Below, piece after piece: positions 26,919 to 36,376 of a DNA stretch of 64,000 bases. Numbering within the stretch: position 1 is the first letter of the stretch; each line of letters starts with the position of its first letter. The notes beneath the pieces are model-generated. The model was not told where the DNA came from. It searched no databases and saw nothing but the letters and a program-made list of their open reading frames with translations. Source of the stretch: Pedobacter sp. AK013 (GTDB taxonomy: Bacteria > Bacteroidota > Bacteroidia > Sphingobacteriales > Sphingobacteriaceae); the NCBI RefSeq assembly GCF_014205835.1, contig NZ_JACHCQ010000008.1:103847-167846 (forward strand), in the 5' to 3' direction. Both the position numbers and the translations under genes were made by a program.

Positions 26919-27030
26919 AAACACAGGAAACGCAGAGGCACAGAAAAAGAATTAAGTGATGGTCTGTGGGGACACAGACCACAGCAGATAGAAGCGAAAA
27001 GTCCTCCGTGTCAATCCGTGCCTCGGTGGC
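26919..27030. repeat. Dispersed composite palindromic element, copy 1
   Basis: The spacer after the GH105 gene holds a left arm of the type CACAGGAAACGCAGAGGCAC, a central perfect palindrome GGTCTGTG-GGGA-CACAGACC (26961-26980), and a right arm CTCCGTGTCAATCCGTGCCT ending GGTGGC. The right arm is the reverse complement of the left arm of the copy at 50007. It has no coding potential. Confidence 0.65.
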
Positions 27031-27096
27031 AAACACTAACTCTGGCGTAGATAAAATAAATATTAGCCACGGAACTGAACAAACTAACAAACAGTA

Positions 27097-28131
27097 ATGA
27101 TGAAAATAAAAATATTGTTAACCCTATTCTGTACCAGTTTAATGTTGTCGTGTTATGCACAGCAGTCTACCGATTCTACAGCAGATAAAATGTTGGTTTA
27201 CCAATTGGGTAATGGCGGTTGGCCTAAGCAGTTGGAAGATAAAAGCGTGGTTAACTATGATGCCGCTTTAACCCCTGAGTTATTAGCCAAAATAAAATCC
27301 ACTAAAGATTTGCATGCCACATTCGATAATAAAGCCACCAGCAGAGAAGTGGTATATCTGGTTAAGGCATACAAAAAAACGCAGAATCAAAACTATTTAA
27401 AAGCCGCAGAAAAAGGAGTTGACTATATACTGGAGGCGCAATACGCCAATGGCGGCTGGCCTCAGTATTATCCTGATAAAGCCTTATATCGTTCAGAAAT
27501 CACATATAATGATGATGCCATGATTAATGTACTCAACATTCTTGAAGACATTGCAACTGGGAAAAATGACTTTGAGGTGGTAAATCCAGCCTATATCAAA
27601 AAAGCCGAAAAAGCGGTAGCTAAAGGCATAGCCTGTATTTTAAAAACACAAGTAAAACAGAATGGAATCTTAACCATCTGGGGGGCACAATATGATAAAG
27701 ATACCATGCTGCCTGCAAAAGCCAGAAATTTCGAACCCGCATCATTAAGTACGAGCGAATCGATGGGCATTACACGCTTTTTAATGCGTTTTAAAAATCC
27801 ATCGCCCGAAATTAAAACCGCCATAACCGCTGCTTATAATTGGTTTAATACGTACAAAATTGCAGGTTACCGTTTCGAGCGAATCACTGACCCAACAACG
27901 AAAGAAAAAAATGCGATGCTGGTTGCCGATCCAACATCAATGGTGTGGGCACGTTTCTACGATCTCGATAAAAATATCCCAATTTTTGGAGATAGGGACA
28001 ATAGCATCAAGTTAAAGCTAGAAGAGCTAATTCCAGAGCGTAGAAATGGTTATGCCTGGTATGGTAGCTGGGCACAAAAATTTATAGAGAAAGAATATCC
28101 GAAGTGGTTGGCCACAAACGGAAAACAGTAA
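27097..28131 (+). CDS. Pectate lyase, PL10 family, exported
   Basis: 344 residues with a signal peptide whose end LMLSCYAQQS could also be a lipobox (Cys19). The (alpha/alpha)3 toroid is recognised by MLVYQLGNGGWPKQLEDK, TFDNKATSREVVYLVKAYKKT, YILEAQYANGGWPQYYPDKALYRSEITYNDDAMINVLNIL (about 110-150) and WGAQYDKDTMLPAKARNFEPASLSTSES (about 190-220). The enzyme cleaves de-esterified polygalacturonate by beta-elimination, giving the unsaturated ends that the GH105 protein removes. It lies in the same direction as GH28/GH105, 183 bp on, across a repeat element. Confidence 0.92.
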   Translation: MMKIKILLTLFCTSLMLSCYAQQSTDSTADKMLVYQLGNGGWPKQLEDKSVVNYDAALTPELLAKIKSTKDLHATFDNKATSREVVYLVKAYKKTQNQNYLKAAEKGVDYILEAQYANGGWPQYYPDKALYRSEITYNDDAMINVLNILEDIATGKNDFEVVNPAYIKKAEKAVAKGIACILKTQVKQNGILTIWGAQYDKDTMLPAKARNFEPASLSTSESMGITRFLMRFKNPSPEIKTAITAAYNWFNTYKIAGYRFERITDPTTKEKNAMLVADPTSMVWARFYDLDKNIPIFGDRDNSIKLKLEELIPERRNGYAWYGSWAQKFIEKEYPKWLATNGKQ

Positions 28132-28206
28132 AGTATAACAGGTTAAACCGATAATTATAAATCACACTTTGTGCCATTGAGCCTTGGTGGTTAAATAACA
28201 TTACCA

Positions 28207-29718
28207 ATGATTTTAAACAAAGAAAATTTAAAAAATATTAACGGCGATAAGGTTACAAAACCTACAGCCGAAATTTTAGCATTACCAGAAAAAGTAATCC
28301 AGTTTGGAACAGGTGTTTTATTACGTGGATTACCTGATTATTTTATTGATAAAGCCAACCAGAAAGGAATTTTTAATGGGCGTGTTTTAGTGGTTAAATC
28401 TACTTCAAAAGGTGGTGCAGATGCATTTTCGAAACAGGATAATTTATACACACTTTGTGTAAAAGGGATCGAAGATGGTGTTCATGTGGCAGAAAATTCA
28501 ATCAACGCTTCAATCAGTCGTGTTTTATCAGCCTCGCAAGATTGGGCAGAAATTTTAAAAGCTGCCCACCAGCCAGAAATGCAGGTTGTAATTTCGAATA
28601 CCACTGAAGTTGGAATTGTTAAAAGCGAAGATAAAATAACTGATAATCCCCCACAATCTTACCCAGGCAAATTATTGGCTTTTCTGTACGAAAGATACAA
28701 AGCCTTTAATGGATCAGAAGAAAGCGGTATGGTGATTGTACCAACGGAATTAATCAGTGATAACGCTAATAAACTGAAAGAAATTTTATTGGATCTCGCT
28801 GTTCAGAACAAATTGGGCTGGGATTTCGAAAACTGGTTAAAAACAGCCAATCACTTTTGCAAAACTTTGGTTGATAGGATTGTGCCCGGGAAACTTCCAG
28901 AAGCAGATCAAAAAGCGATTGAAAATGAATTGGGTTACGAAGATGAACTTATGATCATGGCCGAGCCCTTCAGACTTTGGGCTATCGAATCATCAAGCGA
29001 AAAAGTGAAGGAGATTTTATCCTTTGCAAAAGCTGATAAAGGTGTTTTTATTGTTCCGTCGATCGATAAATTTAAAGAGCTAAAACTTCGTTTACTTAAT
29101 GGTACACACACCATCAGCTGTGGATTGGCCATTTTAGCAGGTTTTAATACAGTAAAAGAGGCTATGGCGGATAAAGATTTCTCTGCCAACGTATTAAAAT
29201 TGATGAAAGATGAAATTGCGCCTGTTGTGGTTAACGAAGATATTACCTATAATGAAGCGATTGCCTTTGCAGAAAGCGTAATCGACCGCTTTAGCAACCC
29301 ATCCTTAGAACACCAGTGGCAGGCTATTACATTAAATTTTACCTCAAAAATGCAAATGCGTAATATGCCGCTCATCAGAAGATATTATGCGTTAAAAAAT
29401 GAAGTGCCTCAACTTACCGCTTTAGGTGTGGCTGCATATATCCTTTTCATGAATGTGAATAAAGATGGTAATAATTACTCGACCAGTGTAAACGGAAAAA
29501 CCTACCCGGTACAGGATGAATTTGCAGAAATTTTATACGAATACTGGAAAAATCCTGAAACGGTTATAGATAATACACTCGGCGACAGACGTCTTTGGGA
29601 TAAAAACTTGAACAATTACCCAGGCTTTAACGCGGCCGTAAAATCGTACGTTCATTTATTACAGAATAAGGGTGCAAAAGAAACTTTAAGTAACTTGCAT
29701 TCAGAAAGCACAATTTAA
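28207..29718 (+). CDS. uxaB: Tagaturonate reductase (altronate oxidoreductase)
   Basis: 503 residues. The N-terminal Rossmann segment is KVIQFGTGVLLRGLPDYFIDKAN (about 30-52) and the C-terminal mannitol-dehydrogenase-type catalytic domain includes IDKFKELKLRLLNGTHTISCGLAILAGF (about 280-308), as in UxaB. It reduces tagaturonate to altronate with NADH in the cytoplasm, the second step of galacturonate use. Its stop is separated from the uxaA ATG by a single base, so these two are co-translated. No signal peptide. Confidence 0.94.
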   Translation: MILNKENLKNINGDKVTKPTAEILALPEKVIQFGTGVLLRGLPDYFIDKANQKGIFNGRVLVVKSTSKGGADAFSKQDNLYTLCVKGIEDGVHVAENSINASISRVLSASQDWAEILKAAHQPEMQVVISNTTEVGIVKSEDKITDNPPQSYPGKLLAFLYERYKAFNGSEESGMVIVPTELISDNANKLKEILLDLAVQNKLGWDFENWLKTANHFCKTLVDRIVPGKLPEADQKAIENELGYEDELMIMAEPFRLWAIESSSEKVKEILSFAKADKGVFIVPSIDKFKELKLRLLNGTHTISCGLAILAGFNTVKEAMADKDFSANVLKLMKDEIAPVVVNEDITYNEAIAFAESVIDRFSNPSLEHQWQAITLNFTSKMQMRNMPLIRRYYALKNEVPQLTALGVAAYILFMNVNKDGNNYSTSVNGKTYPVQDEFAEILYEYWKNPETVIDNTLGDRRLWDKNLNNYPGFNAAVKSYVHLLQNKGAKETLSNLHSESTI

Positions 29719-29719
29719 A

Positions 29720-31366
29720 ATGGTTACTAGAATTTTAAAAATCCATCCTAACGATAATGTACTTGTGGCCCTGCAAAACCTGGCAAAAGGCGAAACCGTT
29801 ATTTACGATGGACAAGAATATATTTTACAGGATGATATCCAGGCTAAGCACAAGTTTTTTATGCAGGATATGAATGCGGGCGACCACATCATTATGTATG
29901 GTGTACTGGTAGGGAAAGCACAGCATTTTATCCTAAAAGGTGGTTTGATGGATACTGAAAATACTAAACATGCATCAGATCCTTACGAGTTCCGTCCGTA
30001 CCATTACGAGTGGCATGCACCTGATGTTTCTAAGTTTGAAGGCAGAACCTTTAATGGTTATATCCGCAGTGATGGCCGCGTGGGTACTGCAAATTATTGG
30101 TTGTTTATTCCAACCGTTTTTTGTGAAAACCGTAATCTGGATGTGATCCGTGAAGCCTTGCACAATGAATTGGGTTATGCGGTAACCGATAAATATAAGT
30201 CTTATGCACACCAACTGGTGGAGGCTTATAAAAATGGTGAAATTTTAGCTGAGGCCGATCCAGCCTCTATCGGACAGGCGAATCCATCAGCTAACCGTGT
30301 TTTTAAAAATGTAGATGGCATTAAGTTCTTAAATCACCAGGGTGGTTGCGGTGGTACCCGCCAGGATGCTGCTGTGTTAAGTAAATTATTAGCAGCATAT
30401 GCCGACCACCCCAATGTGGCCGGTGTAACGGTGTTAAGCTTGGGCTGCCAAAATTTACAGGTTAAAGATTTTATGGACGATTTAAAACAGCGTAGCCCGA
30501 ATTTTGATAAACCTTTGTTCATTTTTGAGCAGCAGCAATCGCAGAGCGAAGAACAGTTGGTTAAAGAAGCCATCAGAAAAACCTTTATTGGTTTAACCGA
30601 AATCAATAAAATCGAGCGCCAGCCGGCACCTTTAAGCAAATTAGTTTTAGGTGTTAAATGTGGTGGAAGCGATGGTTTTAGTGGAATCAGTGCAAATCCG
30701 GCAGTAGGTTATACATCCGATTTATTGGTGGCTTTAGGCGGTACTGTACTGCTTGCCGAATTCCCTGAACTTTGTGGTGCCGAACAACAATTAATCGACC
30801 GTACAAAAGATGAGACCGCAGCGCGCAAATTCATCCAATTGATGACTGCTTATAATCAATCGGCAGAAAATGTGGGCTCTGGATTTTTCATGAACCCATC
30901 GCCTGGAAATATAAAAGATGGTTTGATTACCGATGCCATTAAAAGTACCGGAGCAGCTAAAAAAGGAGGAACGTCGCCTGTTGAAGATGTTTTAGATTAT
31001 ACCGAACCGGCTACAAAACCAGGATTAAACTTAGTTTGTACTCCCGGCAATGATGTTGAAGCCACTACCGGAAAAGCAGCATCAGGAGCAACCCTAATTT
31101 TGTTTACTACAGGTTTGGGTACGCCCACGGGAAACCCAGTTTGCCCGACCATTAAGGTTTCAACCAATAATGCATTAACCAAACGCATGGGAGATATTAT
31201 CGATATCAACTGTGGGCCTGTGATTGAAGGTGAAAAGACCATCGAACAAATGGGCGAAGATATCTTAGAATACTGCATTAAAGCAGCCAGTGGTGAAGTA
31301 ATTCCTAAAGCCGTATTGCTTAATCAGGATGATTTTATTCCATGGAAACGGGGAGTGAGCTTGTAG
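29720..31366 (+). CDS. uxaA: Altronate dehydratase
   Basis: 548 residues, covering both domains of full-length UxaA. The N-terminal SAF domain (about 1-90) is followed by GRTFNGYIRSDGRVGTANYWLFIPTVFCENRN. The catalytic domain contains LNHQGGCGGTRQDAAVLSKLLAAYADHPNVAGVTVLSLGCQN (about 200-245) and LVLGVKCGGSDGFSGISANPAVGYTSD (about 310-337), whose Cys residues are candidate metal ligands. It dehydrates D-altronate to 2-keto-3-deoxygluconate. It sits between uxaB and uxaC. Confidence 0.95.
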   Translation: MVTRILKIHPNDNVLVALQNLAKGETVIYDGQEYILQDDIQAKHKFFMQDMNAGDHIIMYGVLVGKAQHFILKGGLMDTENTKHASDPYEFRPYHYEWHAPDVSKFEGRTFNGYIRSDGRVGTANYWLFIPTVFCENRNLDVIREALHNELGYAVTDKYKSYAHQLVEAYKNGEILAEADPASIGQANPSANRVFKNVDGIKFLNHQGGCGGTRQDAAVLSKLLAAYADHPNVAGVTVLSLGCQNLQVKDFMDDLKQRSPNFDKPLFIFEQQQSQSEEQLVKEAIRKTFIGLTEINKIERQPAPLSKLVLGVKCGGSDGFSGISANPAVGYTSDLLVALGGTVLLAEFPELCGAEQQLIDRTKDETAARKFIQLMTAYNQSAENVGSGFFMNPSPGNIKDGLITDAIKSTGAAKKGGTSPVEDVLDYTEPATKPGLNLVCTPGNDVEATTGKAASGATLILFTTGLGTPTGNPVCPTIKVSTNNALTKRMGDIIDINCGPVIEGEKTIEQMGEDILEYCIKAASGEVIPKAVLLNQDDFIPWKRGVSL

Positions 31367-31475
31367 TCCAGAGCCATGAGTCCGAAGTCGTGAGTCTTAG
31401 ATGTTTTAAAATATTTCAAACCGCCATGGTCTTTGTCCTCACAGGCCACTAACAGTAAAATATAAATTGAGTTTC

Positions 31476-31495
31476 GGTCTGTGGGGACACAGACC
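31476..31495. repeat. Dispersed 20-bp palindrome, copy 2
   Basis: GGTCTGTG-GGGA-CACAGACC, identical over 20 bp to the centre of the element at 26961, in the 198-bp uxaA-uxaC spacer. The longer flanking arms seen at the other copies are not obvious here. Confidence 0.7.
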
Positions 31496-31564
31496 GGGGA
31501 TAAATAAAAAATGAATAGATAAGCGTTTTGATCATCTAAAATCTCTTATCTCAAAACACATAGT

Positions 31565-32965
31565 ATGAAACCTTTTTTAGACGAAAATTTTCTTTTGCAG
31601 AGTAAAACAGCTGAAAAGCTTTATCATAATTTTGCAAAATCACTGCCGATTATCGATTATCACAATCATCTTATACCAGAGCAGATTGCCAATAATACTC
31701 AATTTGCAAATATCAGCCAGGTTTGGCTTGCGGGCGATCATTACAAATGGAGGGCGATGCGCGCCAACGGTGTTGATGAAAAATACATCACAGGTGTAGG
31801 ATCTGATTTTGAGAAATTTGAGAAATGGGCAGAAACCGTTCCTTATACCTTGCGCAACCCGTTATATCACTGGACACACTTAGAGCTTCAGCGTTATTTC
31901 GGCATAGATGATTTGCTTTCGGGTAAAACGGCACAGAAAATTTTCGATGAATGTTCTGCAAAACTGCAAACACCTGAGTATGCTGTGCGCGGTTTATTAG
32001 CCAAAATGAATGTAGAAGCCGTTTGTACTACCGATGATCCGTTGGATAGCTTAAACTTTCACCAGCAATTGGCAAGGGAAGGCGCCAGCCTTAAAATGTT
32101 GCCTGCATTCCGTCCGGATAAAGCAATGAACAGTGATGATATTGAAGGTTTAAACGAGTATATCGACAAATTAGAAAGTGTTGTAGATAAAACAATCAGC
32201 AATTTTCAGGATTATATTGATGCTTTAAAAAGCCGCCACGATTACTTTGCAGATAATGGTTGTTCAGTGTCTGACCATGGCCTAGAGCAAATTTATGCTG
32301 AAGACTATACTGAAGCAGAAATTGCCTCGATTTTTAATAAAATCCGCAGTAAACAACATATCTCTTACGAGGAAAACCTAAAATTTAAATCGGCTATGCT
32401 GGTCTATTTTGCAGAATGGGATTATGAAAAAGGTTGGGTACAACAATATCATTTAGGTGCATTGCGTAACAACAATGCGCGGATGTTAAGACAATTAGGC
32501 CCTGATACCGGTTGGGATTCAATCGGCGATTTTAGTCAGGCACGGATGCTTTCTAAATTCTTAAACCGTTTAGATAATCAGGATAAACTGGCAAAGACCA
32601 TTATCTATAATCTTAACCCTGCCGATAACGAATTAATTGCCACCATGATTGGCAACTTTAACGATGGTTCTGTTGCAGGGAAGGTTCAGTTTGGTTCGGC
32701 ATGGTGGTTCCTGGATCAAAAAGACGGCATGATCAAACAATTAAATGCGCTATCGAATATGGGGCTTTTAAGCCGTTTGGTGGGTATGCTTACCGATTCG
32801 CGCAGTTTTCTTTCTTTCCCTCGTCACGAATATTTCCGAAGGATTGTTTGTAACCTCTTTGGAGAGGACATTGAGAATGGCGAATTACCTAACGACTTGG
32901 AGTGGGTTGGCAAAATTGTGCAGGATATTTCGTACTTTAACGCAAAAAATTACTTTAAATTTTAA
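31565..32965 (+). CDS. uxaC: Glucuronate/galacturonate isomerase
   Basis: 466 residues, the usual length for UxaC. The amidohydrolase-fold metal site is at the start (PIIDYHNHLIPEQIA, His33 and His35). Further signs are VEAVCTTDDPLDSLNFH (about 152-168), KMLPAFRPDKAMN (about 175-190) and QYHLGALRNNNARMLRQLGPDTGWDSIGDF (about 295-325). It converts D-galacturonate to D-tagaturonate (and glucuronate to fructuronate). As the first cytoplasmic step it belongs functionally before uxaB, although it is third in gene order, 198 bp after uxaA. A separate promoter in that spacer is possible. Confidence 0.95.
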   Translation: MKPFLDENFLLQSKTAEKLYHNFAKSLPIIDYHNHLIPEQIANNTQFANISQVWLAGDHYKWRAMRANGVDEKYITGVGSDFEKFEKWAETVPYTLRNPLYHWTHLELQRYFGIDDLLSGKTAQKIFDECSAKLQTPEYAVRGLLAKMNVEAVCTTDDPLDSLNFHQQLAREGASLKMLPAFRPDKAMNSDDIEGLNEYIDKLESVVDKTISNFQDYIDALKSRHDYFADNGCSVSDHGLEQIYAEDYTEAEIASIFNKIRSKQHISYEENLKFKSAMLVYFAEWDYEKGWVQQYHLGALRNNNARMLRQLGPDTGWDSIGDFSQARMLSKFLNRLDNQDKLAKTIIYNLNPADNELIATMIGNFNDGSVAGKVQFGSAWWFLDQKDGMIKQLNALSNMGLLSRLVGMLTDSRSFLSFPRHEYFRRIVCNLFGEDIENGELPNDLEWVGKIVQDISYFNAKNYFKF

Positions 32966-33079
32966 CCAAAATAGGGCTTTAAAGAGGTATTTCGTTGGAA
33001 TCAAATCATTTCAATCGTTTTCCTTCCATTTTCATACCGTTGCAGAAAACAGCATGAAATACGCCGATGATACACAAAA

Positions 33080-34135
33080 ATGAGCATCCAAATATTCGCT
33101 TCATCAAAAAAAGGAGAAAAAGTTTTAAGCTTTGGTGAAATACTTTTGCGCATCTGTCCGGATATGGATGGGCAATGGTTAAAAGAAAACAAACTACCAT
33201 TTTATGTTGGTGGTGCAGAGCTGAATGTAGCAACGGCACTGGCGCTTTGGAATGTTCCATCAACTTACTTATCGGCTGTGCCTGATAATTCGGTAACACG
33301 CGAAATTGTTGATTATCTGGATGCACGGAACATTGATACAACACCAATGGTTTACCACGGCGAGCGTTTGGGTTTATACTATCTTCCGAAAGGGAAAGAC
33401 CTTAAAAATGCAGGCGTAATTTACGATAGGGCAAATTCGGCCTATGCCGATTTAAAAGTTGGACAGATTAACTGGGATAAAGTTTTCGATGGTGTTGGCT
33501 GGTTTCATTTTAGCGCCATTTGCCCGGCAATAAATCAATCTATTGCCGATGTTTGCCTAGAAGCTTTAAAAGTGGCAAGTGCAAAAAATATCACCATTTC
33601 GCTCGATTTAAACTATCGCGCCAAGCTTTGGAAATATGGTAAAGATCCGATTGATGTTTTACCTGAGCTGGCTCAATACTGCACGCTGATTATGGGCAAT
33701 GTTTGGGCTGCCAATAAAATGTTGGGTACCGCACTTCACAAAGATTTAATGCCAACTGAGGGTTATGCAAAGGAAACGTTACTGCAACAGGCAACAGATA
33801 CTTCTAAAGAAATATTAAGTTTGTTTCCATCTTGCAAGGCGGTTGCAAATACCTTCAGGTTCGATCATGGTAAAGGTATCAGGTATTATACAGCCATTTA
33901 TACCGCTAATGAATTAACGGTTTCTGAAGAATATGTTTCTGAAGAAATTTTAGATAAAGTAGGTAGCGGCGATTGTTTTATGGCTGGCCTGATTTATGGT
34001 TTTTATAACCAACTATCGGCCAAAGAAACCTTGAATTTTGCCACAGCAGCAGCATACGATAAATTATACATTCCAAGCGATGCTACAACCAGTACTGTAG
34101 CCGATATAGAAAAAAGAATAATACGCAATGATTAG
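33080..34135 (+). CDS. kdgK: 2-dehydro-3-deoxygluconokinase (PfkB family)
   Basis: 351 residues. PfkB features are KVLSFGEILLRICPDMDGQW at the start, the sugar-binding segment PFYVGGAELNVATALALW, and the C-terminal signature LDKVGSGDCFMAGLIYGF (about 291-308), whose GSGD aspartate is the catalytic base. Context assigns it to phosphorylation of KDG to KDPG, since the aldolase gene overlaps its 3' end by 8 bp. PfkB kinases cannot be separated by sugar from sequence alone, but the neighbourhood leaves little doubt. Confidence 0.9.
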   Translation: MSIQIFASSKKGEKVLSFGEILLRICPDMDGQWLKENKLPFYVGGAELNVATALALWNVPSTYLSAVPDNSVTREIVDYLDARNIDTTPMVYHGERLGLYYLPKGKDLKNAGVIYDRANSAYADLKVGQINWDKVFDGVGWFHFSAICPAINQSIADVCLEALKVASAKNITISLDLNYRAKLWKYGKDPIDVLPELAQYCTLIMGNVWAANKMLGTALHKDLMPTEGYAKETLLQQATDTSKEILSLFPSCKAVANTFRFDHGKGIRYYTAIYTANELTVSEEYVSEEILDKVGSGDCFMAGLIYGFYNQLSAKETLNFATAAAYDKLYIPSDATTSTVADIEKRIIRND

Positions 34136-34790
34136 CAACAAGCACAAAATTTTAGATGCCATTTTAGAGCAGGGTATGTTACCCCTTTTTTATCAGGATA
34201 GCGAATCGGGAAGTGTAGAAATATTACGCACTTTGTATAAAGCTGGTGTTCGCGTTTTCGAATACACCAATCGTGGTAAATCTGCGCTGCCAAACTTTAA
34301 AAAGTTAAAAGAAATCCGTGATGCGGAAATGCCCGATCTTTATTTAGGTATTGGAACAATTAAAACCCCTGCCGATGCAAATGCCTTTATAGAAGCCGGA
34401 ACAGATTTTATTGTGGCACCTATCGTAAATCCGGCAGTTGCCGAAATTGCAAACAAAATCGGTATGCTTTGGATCCCAGGTTGTATGACTCCGACCGAAA
34501 TCAGCATCGCACAAGAGCACAAAGCCATGTTGATCAAAATTTTTCCAGCAAATATTTTGGGGCCTGAATTTATCTCCTCAATTAAAGATCTTTTCGCTGG
34601 CCAGCTATTTATGCCAACTGGCGGTGTAGAAATTAATGCCGACAATTTAAAAACCTGGTTTAAATCAGGTGTTTGTGCCGTTGGTATGGGCAGCAAATTA
34701 ATCAGTAAAGACGTGATGAGCAAAGGTCTTTACGAGGAGTTATTCGACAATACAAAATTAGCGCTTGACTTAATTCAGCAGAGCAAATAA
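34128..34790 (+). CDS. eda: KDPG aldolase (2-dehydro-3-deoxyphosphogluconate aldolase)
   Basis: 220 residues, the normal size of class I KDPG/KHG aldolases. The Schiff-base lysine lies in AMLIKIFPANILGP (Lys137) and the catalytic glutamate in VRVFEYTNRG (Glu45). LYLGIGTIKTPADANAFIEAGTDFIVAPIVNPAV and LFMPTGGVEINADNLKTWFKSGVCAVGMGS complete the barrel with its phosphate-binding loop. It splits KDPG into pyruvate and glyceraldehyde-3-phosphate. It is translationally coupled to kdgK. Confidence 0.95.
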   Translation: MISNKHKILDAILEQGMLPLFYQDSESGSVEILRTLYKAGVRVFEYTNRGKSALPNFKKLKEIRDAEMPDLYLGIGTIKTPADANAFIEAGTDFIVAPIVNPAVAEIANKIGMLWIPGCMTPTEISIAQEHKAMLIKIFPANILGPEFISSIKDLFAGQLFMPTGGVEINADNLKTWFKSGVCAVGMGSKLISKDVMSKGLYEELFDNTKLALDLIQQSK

Positions 34791-34810
34791 AATTAAACAC
34801 ACCTAACCAA

Positions 34811-36256
34811 ATGAACCAACCCAAAACAAGCAAATACAGATGGACCATATGTGCGCTGTTATTTGTTGCAACCACCATTAATTATTTAGATCGACAGGTA
34901 CTCTCTCTTACGTGGAAAGACTATTTTGTTCCCGAATTTCATTGGACAGATAGTGACTATGGAACGATTACAGCGTTATTCTCTCTTTTTTATGCTGGAT
35001 CAATGTTGGTTGCAGGACGTTTTGTTGACTGGATGGACACCAAAAAAGGTTTCCTTTGGGCAATCGGAATTTGGTCTGTTGGTGCTTGTATCCACGCTTT
35101 TTGCGGCATTGCCACTTCAGGTATTATTACCGGTACCTGGGCCATGAGCTTTGCAGGTGCCAAACAGGCGCTATCTACGGTTGGTAATACTACATTAATC
35201 CTATCAACCAGCCTTTCGTTGTTTATTTTTGCCCGTTTTGTATTGGCACTGGGCGAGGCAGGAAACTTTCCGGCAGCCATTAAAGCTACAGCTGAGTATT
35301 TTCCTAAAAAAGACCGTGCATTTGCTACCAGTATTTTTAATGCAGGGGCAACTGTTGGTGCGTTGGCGGCCCCTGTAACCATCCCCTACATTGCCGATGC
35401 CTATGGCTGGGAAATGTCGTTTATTATTATCGGGGCGTTAGGTTTTATCTGGATGTTGTTCTGGATTTTACTTTATGGTAAACCAGAAAATCACTCGCGG
35501 GTAAGTAAGGCCGAATTGGCTTATATCCAGCAGGATTTAGTTGCACACGAGCAGCTTAGCGAAACCGTTACAGCAGCATCGCCAGTAAAAAAGCTATCGT
35601 TTGTCGATTGTCTTAAGTTTAAACAAACCTGGGCTTTTGCTTTCGGTAAATTTATGACTGATGGAGTTTGGTGGTTCTACCTGTTCTGGTCACCTGCCTA
35701 CCTGAAAGATATTTATAAAATGAGCGGGACTGAGAGCGCTTTCCCATTATTTATATTATATGTAATCACTTTATTATCGATTATTGGGGGATGGTTACCA
35801 TCTTATTTTATCGGTAAGAAAAAAATGAACCCTTACGAAGGCAGAATGAAATCTATGTTGATTTTTGCTTTCTTCCCGCTATTGGCTTTATTGGCTCAGC
35901 CTTTAGGTCATTATAGCTACTGGCTGCCGGTAATTATTATTGGTATTGCTGGTGCTGCACACCAGGCCTGGTCGGCAAATATATTCACTACAGTGAGCGA
36001 TATGTTCCCTCGTCAGGCCATTGCTACTGTAACCGGAATTGGGGGTATGGCCGGAGGTTTAGGATCATTTTTCATTAACAAAGGCTCTGGAGTACTGTTT
36101 ACCTTTGCCGGCGATACCCAAATGACTTTTATGGGCTTCCACGGTAAAGAGGCAGGTTATTTTATCGTTTTCTCTTTCTGTGCAGTTGCTTATTTAATTG
36201 GCTGGACGGTAATGAAAACACTTGTTCCAAAATATAAACTGATAGAAGTTAAATAA
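34811..36256 (+). CDS. MFS hexuronate transporter, ExuT-like
   Basis: 481 residues, about 12 membrane spans. The opening YRWTICALLFVATTINYLDRQVLSLTWKDYFVPEFHWTDSDYGTITALFSLFYAGSMLVAG is the hallmark of the anion:cation symporter (ACS) family to which ExuT and GudP belong. It also has RFVLALGEAGNFPAAIKATAEYFPKKDRAFATSIFNAGATVGALAAP. About 40 residues between spans 3 and 4 (CGIATSGIITGTWAMSFAGAKQALSTVGNTT) look like an insert compared with E. coli ExuT as I remember it. It closes the uxa/kdg operon, 20 bp after the aldolase gene and just before a strong terminator. Galacturonate is the likely substrate. Confidence 0.9.
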   Translation: MNQPKTSKYRWTICALLFVATTINYLDRQVLSLTWKDYFVPEFHWTDSDYGTITALFSLFYAGSMLVAGRFVDWMDTKKGFLWAIGIWSVGACIHAFCGIATSGIITGTWAMSFAGAKQALSTVGNTTLILSTSLSLFIFARFVLALGEAGNFPAAIKATAEYFPKKDRAFATSIFNAGATVGALAAPVTIPYIADAYGWEMSFIIIGALGFIWMLFWILLYGKPENHSRVSKAELAYIQQDLVAHEQLSETVTAASPVKKLSFVDCLKFKQTWAFAFGKFMTDGVWWFYLFWSPAYLKDIYKMSGTESAFPLFILYVITLLSIIGGWLPSYFIGKKKMNPYEGRMKSMLIFAFFPLLALLAQPLGHYSYWLPVIIIGIAGAAHQAWSANIFTTVSDMFPRQAIATVTGIGGMAGGLGSFFINKGSGVLFTFAGDTQMTFMGFHGKEAGYFIVFSFCAVAYLIGWTVMKTLVPKYKLIEVK

Positions 36257-36265
36257 TTCAACCCA

Positions 36266-36312
36266 AAAGATTTAGGCAACTTTTTTGTGCCTAAATCTTT
36301 AATACTTTTTTT
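36266..36312 (+). terminator. Terminator of the uxa-kdg-exuT operon
   Basis: A perfect 13-bp stem, AAAGATTTAGGCA (36266-36278) with TGCCTAAATCTTT (36288-36300), followed after AATAC by eight T. Confidence 0.92.
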
Positions 36313-36324
36313 AAAAACGTTAAT
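36313..36324. promoter_or_regulatory. Possible regulator site before the GapN-like gene
   Basis: AAAAACGTTAAT is identical over 12 bp to a segment in front of the lacI gene (46988-46999). It overlaps the end of the preceding terminator's T run by position and lies 53 bp before the start codon. Such a short A/T-rich match may be chance. Confidence 0.3.
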
Positions 36325-36376
36325 CTATACTTAAACTATAGACTTAACATTAATTTAACCTAATAACAAACCCAAA